A DNA stretch of 64,000 nucleotides from Mycoplasmoides pirum ATCC 25960 (GTDB lineage: Bacteria; Bacillota_I; Bacilli_A; Mycoplasmatales; Mycoplasmoidaceae). A program made the translations under genes and the position numbers. The stretch lies in assembly GCF_000685905.1 (NCBI RefSeq), contig NZ_JMKZ01000001.1, forward strand, positions 248,001 to 312,000, written 5' to 3'. Within the stretch, counting starts at the first letter, position 1; each line of letters starts with the position of its first letter. The notes beneath the pieces were generated by a model that made no database searches, was not told where the DNA came from, and worked only from the letters and a program-made list of their open reading frames with translations. Positions 30,491 to 43,113 of this stretch are shown in pieces.

Positions 30491-31786
30491 ATGAAAATTA
30501 ATAAAAAACCCCAATCAAGACTTTTAGTTTCTTTATATTTAATTATTTATCTAATTTTATTACTAACATTTTCTGCATTGAGTGATAGTTTTAATAGTTG
30601 ATCTCCTTGGTCGCCAACATTAGTTGAACCGAAAGCTTATGATTTAATTACATCAGATCATTTTACTACTACCATATTAACATTTAAAGATACATATGAA
30701 AATGCAGCAACTAGATTTGCAATGGCATTTATATCTGTTACTTTAATTGCAATGTTAGGTTATTTCTTTTCAAAAGAATTAAATAAACTAATTTTTAAAA
30801 ATAATAAAGGTTCTTTTTATTCTATATTAGGTTCTTTTGTTTTTAGTTTTTATTTAATATCTATGATTTATATTGTTCCTTTGTATTTTTTTAATAGTCA
30901 AATAGATCCTAATCAACCAGAATTATCAATGGACGTAGGTAGAAATATAAATCTTGATTTTTGATTTGGAAATATTAGAGTTTATGATGGACAAAGTTTT
31001 GCTTTATTTGGTTTAATTATCACTTCAATATGTGTATTTTTTATGTTGTTAATTATTGATTTTGTTTTGCTTTTTGTTTATAAAATAATTAATAGAAAAA
31101 ACATTTTTGCATTATTGTTTATTCACCTAATTACAATTTTTGGAATGATTACTGTTTCTTATATTTTGATTGTACGTGGTTGAACAACTTTATTGTTAAT
31201 TGGTGCTATAGCTAGTTTAACAGATGTATTTGCATATTTGTTTGGTAAAAAATTTGGTCACAAGCAATTGGTAGCAACAATTAGTCCAAATAAAACATGA
31301 ACCGGAGCCATTTGTGGAATTTTATTTGCTTCATTATCAATAATTTTAATTATTTTGTTGTATGCTATTCCAAGTTTTAAAGCTATTCTTGTTGATAATC
31401 CTAGTGCTTATGAGATGGCCCCCCAAAAATATGATCCTCATAACTTAATAACTAATTTATTTGTTGTTACTTTTAGTTTAACTGGAGCCACATTTAAAGT
31501 TTATTGATGAGCAACAACGATTATGTTTATTATTTTTTTATCAATTATTTCAATTATAGGTGATTTATCATTTAGTTTTATTAAACGTAAATATCAAATA
31601 AAAGATTATGGTGATTTTTTAGGTAAACATGGTGGTTTTTTAGATAGATTTGATTCTATGGCACTGATTTTCTTTACATACATGCTTTATTTATTATTTG
31701 TTTTTATTATTTCAGGAAGATCAATGCTTGCTCCTAATACTTATGCCACAAATTTCGGAGCAAATAGTATAGTAGTTGGTTTGTAA
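30491..31786 (+). CDS. cdsA: Phosphatidate cytidylyltransferase
   Basis: 431 residues, longer than the about 260-300 common in Firmicutes, with about eight membrane segments. The C-terminal signature SFIKRKYQIKDYGDFLGKHG followed by GFLDRFDSM is the CDP-DAG synthase motif with its metal-binding Asp residues, and DVFAYLFGKKFG lies upstream. It converts phosphatidic acid plus CTP to CDP-diacylglycerol for phospholipid synthesis. It starts two bases after uppS and stops one base before the dxr ATG. Confidence 0.92.
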
Positions 31787-31787
31787 T

Positions 31788-32888
31788 ATGAAAATTGTTA
31801 TTTGCGGCGCCACAGGAAACATTGGACAACAAACAATTGATGTAGCAAAAAAATTTAATCACGAAATTGTCGGAATTACTTTTAATTCCCAACATGAAAA
31901 AGCCAAAGAAATTATTAAACAATTAAAAATTCCTTATTATTTGTGTCACAGTGATTCAAATAAAGGAAATGTCGAATCATTTGATGAATTATTAAAATTA
32001 ACAAATCCTAAAATGGTCATAAATGCAATCAGTGGATATTTTGGATTAAATATAAGTTCAATTACATTAAAACATAAAATTGATTTAGGTTTAGCAAACA
32101 AAGAATCAATGGTGATGGCTGGACATTGATTAAATCAAATAGCTAAAAAAAATAAAGTATTAATTTATCCAATTGATAGCGAACATTCATCTTTTTATAA
32201 AGTATTAAAACATTTGAATAAAAATTCTATAAAAAATCTTATTATAACCGCAAGTGGTGGACCTTTTTGAGGTTATAGTAAGTCGCAATTAAAATCAATT
32301 GAGTTGAAGCAAGCATTAAACCATCCCACTTGAAAGATGGGACCTAAAATTAGTATAGATTCAGCGACATTAGCTAACAAAGCTTTTGAAATAATTGAGC
32401 TTTTTCATCTTTTTAAAAATAAAAATATTATTCCTATTAGGCATAAACAATCAATTGTTCATGCTATTGTTCAATTATCTGATAATTCATATATTTTTAA
32501 CTCTTCCATACCAGATATGAAATTATCTATTCAATGATGCTTAGAGCAATATAAATTTTCCACTAATTCGATTATTAAACCTTTAAATTTAAATAATTTA
32601 AATCTTTCATTTGAAACAATTAATGAAAATGAATATCAACTAATAAAAATAGCAAAAGATGTTATAAATTATCCAAACACAACTAGAGGTGTTGTGTTTA
32701 ATGTAGTTAATGATTTTGCTGTTGATTTGTTTTTAAATAAACAAATTGCTTTTTATCAAATTGTTCCTCTTATTATTAATTTCTATAATATGTATCCACA
32801 TAAAAAAATTACAGGTTTGGTTTCAATTAATTTTTTAATTCCTAACTTAATTGAAAAGTTAAAATCTAATTGAAAAGATTTTTTGTAA
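31788..32888 (+). CDS. dxr: 1-deoxy-D-xylulose 5-phosphate reductoisomerase
   Basis: 366 residues, near the usual 380-400. The NADPH-binding GATGNIGQQT is at residues 7-16, LANKESMVMAG near residue 105, then the metal/substrate region IYPIDSEHSSFYK, a TASGGPFWGYS loop and [20 protein letters not shown]. The QSIVHAIVQLSDNS segment closes the catalytic half. This is the committed MEP-pathway step to isopentenyl diphosphate. Most sequenced mycoplasmas lack this pathway; a few, such as M. penetrans, have it. It starts one base after cdsA and is followed by rseP one base after its stop. Confidence 0.93.
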
Positions 32889-32889
32889 T

Positions 32890-33666
32890 ATGAATTCTTT
32901 AAATATATTTTTGACAATATTAATTATTTTGTTTTCTGTAATAATTTGTTTAACAATACACGAATTAGGTCATTTTGTATTTGCAAAAATATTTAAAATG
33001 AATGTTAAAGAATTTTCAATTGGTTTTGGTCCCAAAATATGGCATACTTTTAGCAAAAAAAATTATATGCGTTTTTCAATTAGATTGTTGCCGCTTGGAG
33101 CATATGTTTTAATAGATTCAGAAGAATTAAGAGAAGCTTATTTAGAATCTCCAAATTCAAAAAAATATAATTTTTATTTAAGACCTAAACTTTATAATTT
33201 AATTTTGTTTAACGAAGCTTTTTATTGACAAAAAATAATTGTAATGCTTGGTGGAATTTTTTTTAATTTATTAGGTTTTGTGTTTTTTTGGGGAATTTGA
33301 AGCTTAATTAATTTGGGCTCATCTTTAATGTTGCTAGATTTTTTGAAAAATTTTTTTATAAATATTGGGAAATCATTTGTTTTTTATAATTTATGGAATT
33401 CAAACATAATCCCACCTATTCCTGGTACTCAAACTATAATAAATGGTGATTTTTTATTAAGATATTTAATTTCAATCAATTTAGGAACATCAATTTTAAA
33501 TGTTATTACAATTTCGCCATTAGATGGTTGAAAAATTTTTCAAACTTCTTTTGAAAAAATATTTAATAAAAAATTATCAAGAAAAATTCAAGAAAGTTTG
33601 TCATTAATTGGTGTTATTATCATTTTATGAATTACAATTGGTAATATTGCCAACGCTATAGCATAG
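32890..33666 (+). CDS. rseP: RseP-like site-2 (M50) metalloprotease
   Basis: 258 residues, much shorter than RseP/RasP (about 420-450). The zinc motif HELGH is at residues 24-28 in the first membrane segment and the second catalytic motif is SPLDGWK (LDG, Asp212). The usual PDZ domain between them is missing: only about 180 residues separate the motifs, and the middle is membrane plus a short loop. Site-2 proteases cut membrane-embedded substrates, for example signal-peptide remnants. The dxr-rasP order matches Bacillus; proS, normally next, is absent and polC follows 9 bases later. Confidence 0.85.
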
Positions 33667-33675
33667 AATAGTATT

Positions 33676-36600
33676 ATGATTTCTAAAATTGAACAAATTA
33701 TTTTTAAATTTGACCTTTTAACTAAAAATGAATGAGATTATATAAAAGATCAAGTTAATAAATCAAAAGTTATTTTTAAAAAAGATTTTGATCTTTTGTG
33801 TATTGATCTTGAACTTAATAATTTTATTGATCCTAAAACATCATATAAATTAATTAATAACAGCAAAAATGTTAAAGAAATATCAATTGCTTTTAGATTA
33901 TTTGTAAAAAAAGAATCAGATTTAAATTCTTTGGTAGATCACATAAATTATTTTTTTAATGTTGTTGTTAAAATTCCTAATTTAGTGCCAACAATTAATA
34001 ATTTAAATAATTACCAAATTGATATCGATACAATAACCATTAATATTACTAATGAATTAGAATTAAAAATTTTAAATCAATTCAAAAATGATTTATTAGA
34101 TTTTTTAATTGAATCAGGATTTTCTAAAAAAACGAAAATTAATATTGTTTGCTTGCAACCTACCATTGTGGAAAATTTAATTAATGAAAATCATTTTTCT
34201 AAACAAATATCTCCAGAAAAAAAAGAAAATGTAAAATCTATTAAAATTTCATCAAATAAACTAAAAACAAAAATTGAAAATTTTAACATTGATAAATGTC
34301 TATCATTAAATTCAATAAGTAAAGTTCCTGTAAAAGATCTTAATGAAATTAAATTAGGTGACAAAAATATTGTTGTCCTAGGTAAAATTTTTGAAATTGT
34401 AGAAAAAAACATTAAAGATAATAATTTGATATTTAATATCAAAATAACAGATTATAAAAATTCTTTATATTTAACAATATTAAATACAAAATTTTCCAAT
34501 TTATCAATAGAATATTTAAGAACATTTAAAATTGGCTCATGAGTAAAAGTTCAATGTAACATTGTAGAAAATAAATATAGAGCAAATGAATTGTCAGGAG
34601 TAGTATCTAAAATTGTACCTACTGAAATTCCTAAAGAATTTTTACGTATCGATAGAAATGAACTAAAGAAAATAGAATTTACTTTTCATTCTAAAATGTC
34701 TGCATTTGATGGAGTCAATTCTGCATCAGAATATTTGGATTTTGCTAAAAATCAAAATTGAGATTATGTGGCTATAACTGATATAAATAATGTTCAAGCT
34801 TATCCTGAAATTCAAAAAAATTCAAAAGGAATTAATATCATTTACGGTTTAGATTGTGAAATTTCTGATGATGAAGTGCCTATTGTTTTAAATTCTAAAA
34901 ATGTTTTATTGGATGAAGCTACATATGTAATTTTTGACTTAGAAACTTCTGGTTTGCATTCTTATTATGATGAAATTATTGAATTTGGTGGAATAAAAGT
35001 TAAACATGGGAATATCATTGATAAAATTAATTTTTTTATAAATCCTGGTTTTGATATTTCAGAAAAAACATCAGCACTTACTAAAATTACAAATCAAATG
35101 ATAAAAGAAAAAGGTTTGTCAATAATAGAAGGTTTAAAAAAAATTTATGAATGAATAGAAGATTCAGTTATAGTTGCTCATAATGGAATTGAATTTGATT
35201 TTCAATTTTTACAAACAAAATTTTTTCAACACAACATTGGAACATTAACTAATCCAATGATTGATACATTAAGATTATCATGAGCAATAAATGAACAATA
35301 TGCATATCACTCTTTAGGAACAATAGCTAGAAAATTAAAAATTAATTATGATGAATTAACAGCTCATAGAGCGAATGTTGATGCTGAAGTTTTATATGAA
35401 GTTTTTAAGCATTTTAAGTTATATTTGTTTAATAACAAAATTAATAATTTAAATCAAATAAATGAAAAATTACAAAATATTTCTTTACACAAACGTTATC
35501 GTGGAAATAGATCATTAATTTATGCTAAAAATCAAAAAGGTTTAAAGGCTATTTATGAACTTGTTTCTAAATCATTAACAACTAATTTAGTCACTAGACC
35601 TAAAATTTATTGAAAAGATATAAAACCATATAGAAATGATTTAGTTATATCATGTAGTCCAAATGAAGGTGAAATTTTTAAAACTGCTTTAAACAATGAT
35701 GATAAACTTTTGGAAAATAGAATTGATAAATATGATTTCATTTTAATAAGTCCACCTAATTGAAATAATCATTTAATTCAAATTGGCGATTTAAATATCA
35801 ATTTTGTTGAAAATGCCATTTCTAGAATTATTAAAGCTTCAAATAATGTTAAAAAATTAGTTGTTGCAACAAGTGATGCTTATTACATAAATCAATGAGA
35901 AAGTGAATATTATAAAATTGTTATTTGTACAAAAATTTTAAATGGATTATATCATCGTTTCTTTAAAAAAAGTAATGGTAATATTCAACATACTCCAATA
36001 GCTCATTTACGAACTACTGATGAAATGATTGATGAATTTAAATTCTTAAATGATGAAAAATTAATTAGAGAGATAGCTTATGAAAATGGTCATAAAATTG
36101 TAAATCAATTTAAATTTGCAAATATTGAACCATTAAAAAAAGGTTTATTTGTTCCTAAATTAGAAGGCGCAAATGAACAATTAAAAGAATTAACATATAA
36201 AAATGCAAAATTAAAATATGGTGATCAATTACCAGATATTATCCAAAATCGTATAAATTTGGAATTAGATTCAATTATTAACAATGGTTATGGAATCATT
36301 TATTGAATTGCGCATTTATTAGTACAAAAATCTAATGATGATGGTTATTTAGTTGGTAGTAGAGGATCTGTGGGTTCTTCATTAGTTGCTACATTGACAA
36401 ACATTTCTGAAATAAATCCATTACCACCTCATTATATTTGCAAATCATGTAAATATTTAAATTTTGAAACTAATGTTGATGATGGTTTTGATTTGCCAAC
36501 TATTAAATGTCCTAAATGTAATAATGAAATGGTAGGTGATGGTCATGATATTCCTTTTGAAACCTTCATGGGTTTGAAAGGAAACAAAGTGCCAGATATT

Positions 36601-38040
36601 GATTTAAATTTTTCTGGTGAATATCAAACTAATGCACACAATTATGTAAAAAAATTATTTGGAGAATCTCATACATTACGCGCAGGAACAATATCAACCG
36701 CAGCAGAAAAAACTACTTTTGGTAATGTGCGTAATTATTTTAATGATTTTGCCCAAATTGATTTTATAAGGCAAACAGAAGTTGAAAGATATGTTAAAGG
36801 ATTATTAGGTATCAAAAAAACTACGGGACAACATCCTGGGGGAATAATGGTTTTTCCGAAAGAAAATGATATTACTGATTTTACTCCTTATAATTATCCA
36901 GCTGATGATATTTCTAGTGAGTGAAAAACAACTCATTTTGCATTTGAATTTTTACACGATTCTTTATTAAAACTTGATATTCTAGGTCACGATGATCCAA
37001 CAATGTTAAAGATGTTAAAAGACATCACAGGTATTGATCCAATTTCAATTCCAAATTATGATAAAAATGTTTTAAAGTTATTTTCTGGATTAGAAAGTTT
37101 AAAAATTAATTCTCAAGATTTGTGTGGAGAAAAAACAGGAGCTTTAGGTATTCCAGAATTTGGTACTGATTTTGTTAGAAGAATGTTAATTGATGCTAAA
37201 CCAATTTCATTTGCTGATTTAATTCGTGTATCTGGTTTATCGCATGGAACAGATGTATGAAATAATAATGCACAAGTTTTAATTCAAAAACATAATTTAA
37301 AATTACATGAAGTTATTGCTTGTCGTGATGACATTATGGTTTTCTTAAAAAAATGTGGATTAAATGATCATGATGCGTTTGATATTATGGAATTAGTAAG
37401 AAAAGGCAAATCTTTACCTAAAGATAAAATTGATTTAATGTTGGAACATAATATTCCTGAATGATATATTAATTCATGTCAAAAAATTAAATATATGTTC
37501 CCCAAAGCTCATGCTGCTGCCTATGTTTTAACTGCTTGAAGAATCGCTTGATTCAAAATTAATTATCCTTTGCAATATTATGCAACATTATGTTCAATTA
37601 AAATTAAAGAACACGATATATCAAAATTTATTTTAGGTAAAAATGCAATAATAGAAGAATTACAAAGTATTCGAAAAAAATTAAATAATCCTAAAACTAA
37701 AAAAGAAGTAACTAGCAAACAAAGTGAATTAGTTTCAACATATGAAATTTATTTAGAAATGATTGCGCGTGGATGTGAAATCACTCCTATATCAATAGAA
37801 AAATCCATGGCAAAAGAATTTATTGTATTGGACAATAAAGTTGTTCCACCATTTTCAACTATTCAAGGTTTAGGTGAAGTTGCTGCTGAATCTATTATTA
37901 TCGCAAGAAAAGAATCACCTTTTGTTTCTATTGAAGATTTAGCAAAAAGAACTAAATTAAATAAAACTCACATTAATCAAATGCGCGAAATTAATATTTT
38001 AGATCATTTGCCAGAGGATAATTCAATAAAACTGTTTTAG
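33676..38040 (+). CDS. polC: DNA polymerase III PolC
   Basis: 1454 residues, the normal size for this Gram-positive-type replicative polymerase. An N-terminal and OB-fold region is followed by a PHP domain ([14 protein letters not shown], near residue 337), into which the proofreading exonuclease is inserted: [10 protein letters not shown] with Asp421 and Glu423. The zinc-binding CKSC (922-925) pairs with CPKC downstream. The palm motif [13 protein letters not shown] and the [13 protein letters not shown] segment follow. The PHP HxH is partly lost (FTFHS). It is the last gene of the tsf block and ends three bases before the convergent ffh. Confidence 0.96.
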
Positions 38041-38043
38041 TTT

Positions 38044-39381
38044 TTACTTCATAAAGTCTAAAAATGGGTTTCGACCCTTTTTTAAAATTTTACCCATTTC
38101 TTCCATTTGGCGTTTAGAATCTTCTCATTTTTTTAACAACTTATTTAGTTCATCAGGTTTTCTTCCTGAACCATTAATAATGCGTGCTTTCCGAGATGAT
38201 TCTTTTTGTAAAATTTTAGGATTTCTTCTTTCCTTCAAAGTCATTGAAGACATTAAAATTTTTCATATTTTTATTTGTTCTTCAATTTCGTCAATTTTAT
38301 CACTACTTATTTTTAATGAACCTGGCATCATTTTCATAATGGAGCTTAAGCTACCCATTCGATTCATTGCATTCATTTGTTTCATTAAATCTTCTAAATC
38401 CATTTTGCCTGATAACATTTTTTGAAATGTTTTGGTTGTATCTTTTTCATCAATTGTTTCAGCTGCTTTTTCAGCCAAAGTCATTACATCACCAAGACCA
38501 AGAATACGATCTGCCATTCTTTCAGGATAAAAGATATCTAGTGATCCTATTCTTTCACCAATTCCAGTAAATTTAATAGGTACATTAAGTAAACTAGTTA
38601 AAGAAAGTGCAGCTCCCGCTCTTGCATCTGAATCTAATTTTGTAATAATGATACCTGTTAGTTTTAAATAATTATTAAATTCATTAGCAACATTAATTAT
38701 TTCTTGGCCCGACATTCCATCAACAACTAAAATAATTTCATCCGGACTTATATTTTTTTTAATTTCAACTAATTCATTCATTAATTCTTGATTTGTTTGT
38801 AATCTACCAGCTGTATCAAATAAAATTACATCATTGTTGTTTTGTTTAGCAATATCAAGTGCTTCATTAGCTGTTATAGATGGATTTTGAGTTCCTTTTT
38901 CATAAAAGTTACAGTCAACTTCTTCAGATAGTGTTTTTAATTGTTCAATAGCAGCGGGACGATATACATCAAGTGCAACCATCATTGGTTTTTTATTATG
39001 TTTTGTTTTAAGATAATGAGCTAATTTTCCTACGCTTGTTGTTTTACCTGAACCTTGTAATCCAACTAAAACAATTTTCAAGGGGTTTTTGTTTACATTT
39101 AATGAACTAGTTTGTTTACCTAGAATGTTAACCAATTCATTTTTGATTATTGTTAAAAATATTTGCTGAGGATCTTGACCGACATTCACAATTGTTCCAA
39201 TTGTTTTTTCTCGAATGGCTTTTATAAAATTTTTAACAACTTGTAAATTTACATCAGCATCTAATAAAGCAATTCGAATTTCCTTTAAAACTTCAGCTAT
39301 ATCATCTTCTTCAATTGTTTGCGTTTCTAATTTTTTTCTCATTTTTCTAGAAACGATTGAAGTTATCATTGTTTTAAGCAT
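38044..39381 (-). CDS. ffh: Signal recognition particle protein Ffh
   Basis: 445 residues. After the N domain (LLDADVNLQVVKNFI) comes the NG GTPase: G1 GLQGSGKTT at residues 107-115, the DTAGRLQTNQELM motif, and TKLDSDARAGAAL. The M domain (about 300 onward) carries MGDVMTLAEK-like and RIINGSGRKPDELNKLL sequences and a Met-rich MNAMNRMGSLSSIMKMMPG stretch that binds signal peptides. It targets membrane and secreted proteins with SRP RNA and FtsY. Two TGA-Trp codons extend it past a standard-code stop. No SRP RNA gene is visible here. Confidence 0.96.
38061..38083 (+). terminator. Terminator hairpin of the polC operon inside the ffh 3' end
   Basis: GGGT (38066-38069), loop TTCG, ACCC (38074-38077), with outer A and T pairs, followed by six T in the plus direction. 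The stable TTCG tetraloop and T run fit a rho-independent terminator about 25 bases after polC, overlapping the last codons of ffh on the other strand. Confidence 0.5.
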
Positions 39382-39549
39382 AGTCTAAAATCCTAATTTT
39401 TGTTTTGAAATACTTGTAAATTATATTTTTAATTTTTTATTAAATTGATATTTTATATTTAATTTATATAAATTTAATCATTTAAAACTTTATTAAAAAA
39501 TTTCAAATTTTTTCATTTCTTATTCACTTAAATAATATTAGGTGAATAG

Positions 39550-40744
39550 ATGAAATCTCTTTTTTATAAATTTAAATCAAAAAATTACATAATTAACAAA
39601 ATAAATTTTTTTGAGTAATTGTAATAAATTAAATAATTTTTGATTTTTTCTATTTACTTTTTGTGTAGGCCTAATATATTTAGTATTTACTAAAAATATT
39701 TTTCTTGCTATTGTTTTTATCTTTTGTTTTATTACATGTTTGTGTTTCAAAATTCAAATTAAAAAAATTATTTTAATTATTTTAATTGCAATTTTCTTTT
39801 TGATATTAGCATTCATTTATAAAAAATTTGAAATAGATAAATTAACTTTTAAAAAGTTATTAGATTTAATACCTGAAGAATTTAATTTGCGAAAACTATT
39901 AATCAAACAAGTTCAACAATACAACAATTTAAAAATTAGTAATTTACTTTTGTTAATTGTTTTTAATGAAAAAACTTCCTTTTTAAATGAATTTTATAAA
40001 AAAATAGTGAATATAGGTATAGTACATTTAGTAGTTATTAGTGGACTACATTTAAATCTTATTAATACATTAATATTAAAAATATTTAAAAAATATTTAA
40101 GAATTTCTCAAATTTTGAGTTTATTTATTATTTTAATTTATAGTTATTTTTTAAATTTTTCTTTCGGGGTTATTAGAGTTGTTATTTCAATTTTTATTGG
40201 AGCATTTTTTTGCAAAAAACAAAGTAATAAAGATTTATTAACAACTACATCTCTATCAGGATTAATAACATTGTGTTTAAATCCTCATTCAATTTTTAAT
40301 TTAAATTTTCAATTAAGCTATTTATCAATTTTTGCAATTTGTTTTGCCAATAAAATACCTTACATTAACAAGTGATTAATTGGGTTTGTTAGTTCTTTTC
40401 TAATTAATATGTTAATTGGTCCTGTAATATTATCAATGAACAGTAAAATAAGTTTATTAACTATTTTTAATTCTTGAATTTTATCGCCAATAATCATGTT
40501 TTATTACATATTTAGCTTGTTAATATTTTGATTACCTTTCACTTGAAATTTTTTTAGTTTTATTTATGATTTTCTATTTTTTCTTATAAATAATTTAAAT
40601 GAAATTCAAATATTTTTGTTTTTGGATATTAAAAAAATAAATTCAATATTAATATACATTTATTATTTATTTTTTCTTTTAAGTTTTATTTTTTTAAATG
40701 TAAATGAAAAAGTTACGCATAAGAATTTAAAATATATTAAATAA
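39550..40744 (+). pseudogene. comEC: ComEC/Rec2-like DNA-uptake channel protein, frameshifted at the 5' end
   Basis: The downstream frame (open from 39605, TTG at 39611, stop TAA 40742-40744) gives about 377 residues with many membrane segments. It has the competence-domain motifs IGIVHLVVISGLHLN, FGVIRVVISIF and FQLSYLSIFAI. It lacks the C-terminal metallo-beta-lactamase domain, as mycoplasma ComEC proteins do. The only start with a good ribosome site (AGGTGA, then ATG 39550) is in another frame and stops at 39616-39618. Removing one T from the seven-T run at 39606-39612 joins the frames. It may be truly frameshifted, phase-variable, translated from TTG, or a base error. holA follows 16 bases later, as in Bacillus. 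Confidence 0.65.
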
Positions 40745-40760
40745 CTTTATTATATTAATT

Positions 40761-41687
40761 ATGACAATTATTTATTCTACTGATGAAGGTTTAATTAATT
40801 ACAAGTTGAAAGAAATTCTAAAAGAAAAGTATTCAACTTATAAAAAAATTATATACAAATCTCCAAATCAATTAATAGATTTACTACATGCAAACAATAT
40901 GTTTGATGAATCAAACGAAAAATTATATATTGTTAAGGGTTGTGATTTTTTAATTGATGAAAATTCTCTTAAAATTGCATATGATTTAATTTCTGCATTA
41001 AAACTTAATACAAAATTGGATGTTTATTTAACTGTTGAATCAAATAAACTTTTAAATAAGGATAAATCATTAAATGAATTTTTAAATCTAGTTAAAATAA
41101 TAGAAATTCCAAAATTAAATTTAAAAACTTTTAAAAACATAATTATCAATTTTTTAGATAAGAATAAAATCAATTTAACTTTTGACCAAATTAATCTTCT
41201 TCTTTCTAGAATTCCTCAAAATGCAAAAATTTTAGAAAATGAACTAAACAAATTTTTATTATTTCCACCAAATGAAATTTCTAATGAATTACTAAACAAT
41301 TTAATTACTGAATATGAAAATGATTCAATATTTAAACTTGTTGAATATATTCTCACACAAAAAATTAATGAAGCCATTTTGTTATTTGATTCTTTAATTT
41401 TGCATCAATATACATCATTAGAAATTTTACAAATAATGGCATCTCAAGTTTTAAAAATTATTATGATTAAATTGGCAATTGATAATAAATTAAATGATGA
41501 ACTTATTATTAAAGATTTAGAAATTTCTTTTTTTCAATTAAATCAAATAAAAAAAATATCTAGTTTATTAAGCATTAAACATCTAGAAAATTTTTTAAAT
41601 GGTATACTATCAATTGATGTTATGATGAAAAGATTAAATATGGATTACAATGTTTTAAGATTTTTTATCTGCAAAGGAAAATATTAG
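40761..41687 (+). CDS. holA: DNA polymerase III delta subunit
   Basis: 308 residues with no TGA. It has the delta-like order: MTIIYSTDEGLINYKLKEIL, a KLYIVKGCDFLID strand in place of the usual family motif, an ALKLNTKLDVYLTVESN strand, then IPQNAKILENELNKFLLF and a helical clamp-loader collar. It has no P-loop, as expected for delta. It opens the sliding clamp as part of the clamp loader. comEC-holA adjacency is typical of Firmicutes and mollicutes and supports the call. Sequence is divergent. Confidence 0.82.
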   Translation: MTIIYSTDEGLINYKLKEILKEKYSTYKKIIYKSPNQLIDLLHANNMFDESNEKLYIVKGCDFLIDENSLKIAYDLISALKLNTKLDVYLTVESNKLLNKDKSLNEFLNLVKIIEIPKLNLKTFKNIIINFLDKNKINLTFDQINLLLSRIPQNAKILENELNKFLLFPPNEISNELLNNLITEYENDSIFKLVEYILTQKINEAILLFDSLILHQYTSLEILQIMASQVLKIIMIKLAIDNKLNDELIIKDLEISFFQLNQIKKISSLLSIKHLENFLNGILSIDVMMKRLNMDYNVLRFFICKGKY

Positions 41688-41693
41688 TTAAAT

Positions 41694-43091
41694 ATGTCTA
41701 AAACTGCAAATGATCTAATAATTATATCTAGACAATATTTAGGTACGATTTTTGGCAATACTACTTTATCGAATAGATTAAAAAATGATGATAATTTTTC
41801 TAATGTAATAAAAAAAGAAATTGGAATTCATAATAATTTAGAAAATATTATTAATTCTGATGATCGAATTACTTCTAAATATTTAGAAAATTACAAAAAA
41901 CACACAAATAAAGAAATAGATTTAACAGAATTTGAAAATATAACTGATTTAGATGATATTCAAGATGAAATAAATTATCTAAATGTAATGGTTAAAAATC
42001 TTTTTGATCAAAAAGATTTATCAAGTTTTCCTTTAGATTTAAATAATAATGTTCATGTTGAAGGTGTAATTAATTCAGAAGAAGAATCAAAAAATAAAGT
42101 TGATAATTCTAATTATAGTAATGATTCTAATGACACAACAAATGTAGAACCTTTGCATGGCGAAAGAATTAGAAATTCTAATTTTAGCGACAATAAAACA
42201 AATTCATTTAATCAACAACGATCATCAAACAATCAATCATCTTCATTTAATAATTTTCCATTTGCAAATATTACACAACAAAGTGTGGACATGTTGTATC
42301 GTGCATCTGCTGCAAAAAAACTTGAATATGAGATGCAAGTAGGGAAAATTTATCGTTGAAAAGAAAAACCAAGAGCAATTTATATTTTGCAGTTTTTTGC
42401 AATATTTGCTTCATTGTTATTTGTTTTATCAGGTTTAGCATTAGTTATTTCTTGAATTTATGCAGCATCAAATGGATTAATGGTTAATAATCCTAACTCT
42501 AATCAAAATAATGCTCCTACAAATATAGCAATCAATGGTGGCCAAACATTTTCATTTATATTGCCCGCGATTATTATGATCGGTTTTGGATTAAATATGT
42601 TGATTAGGTATTCAAATGATTCTCTAGGAAAAATTAGTTCTTTTAAAAAAAATAAGTTAGAACAAATTTTAAAAATGCAAAATCAATCATTAGAATTTCC
42701 TAAAGTAAATCAAAATTTACAATATCACTTTTATTTTAATTCAATAGTAATTGCTTTTGTTTTCTTTTTGTTCTTTGCATTGATACCTATTGCTAATTCA
42801 CCAATGCAAGTAATCGTCAATATAAATGTATTTTCTTTAAACAATGTATATGGAATAAATGTACCAATGATTGAAGCTATTTACATATGCAATATAATAT
42901 TTTTGGTATTATTTGCACCATTATTATTAGTTGGAATAACTGGAAAAGTTTTAAATCCAAAACCAGATGAAGAACGTCTTCAAAAAATTTTAAATAACTA
43001 TGTTGAAGAAATGAAAAAAGAAGGAATTGATCCTACAGGTGGTAATCCTTTTGGGCCAGTAAGTGGTTTTGGGGGACCATTTGGTTTATAA
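41694..43091 (+). CDS. Mycoplasma membrane protein of unknown function
   Basis: 465 residues. Residues 1-120 are charged and helical, 120-200 are a low-complexity Asn/Ser/Gln spacer (for example NQQRSSNNQSSSFNNFPFAN), and the C-terminal half has four membrane segments (starting about residues 230, 283, 352 and 402) separated by a short basic loop. It ends in a Gly/Pro-rich tail, GGNPFGPVSGFGGPFGL. I do not recognise a family. It starts four bases after the holA stop, so it is probably cotranscribed with it. It reads through TGA at 42357 and 42453. Confidence 0.6.
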
Positions 43092-43113
43092 TTTAAAATT
43101 ATTATAATGGTAC

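Noticed and set aside
39382-39549. Possible SRP RNA gene next to ffh
   Set aside because: The region is almost pure A and T and lacks the conserved GGAA tetraloop helix of SRP RNA.
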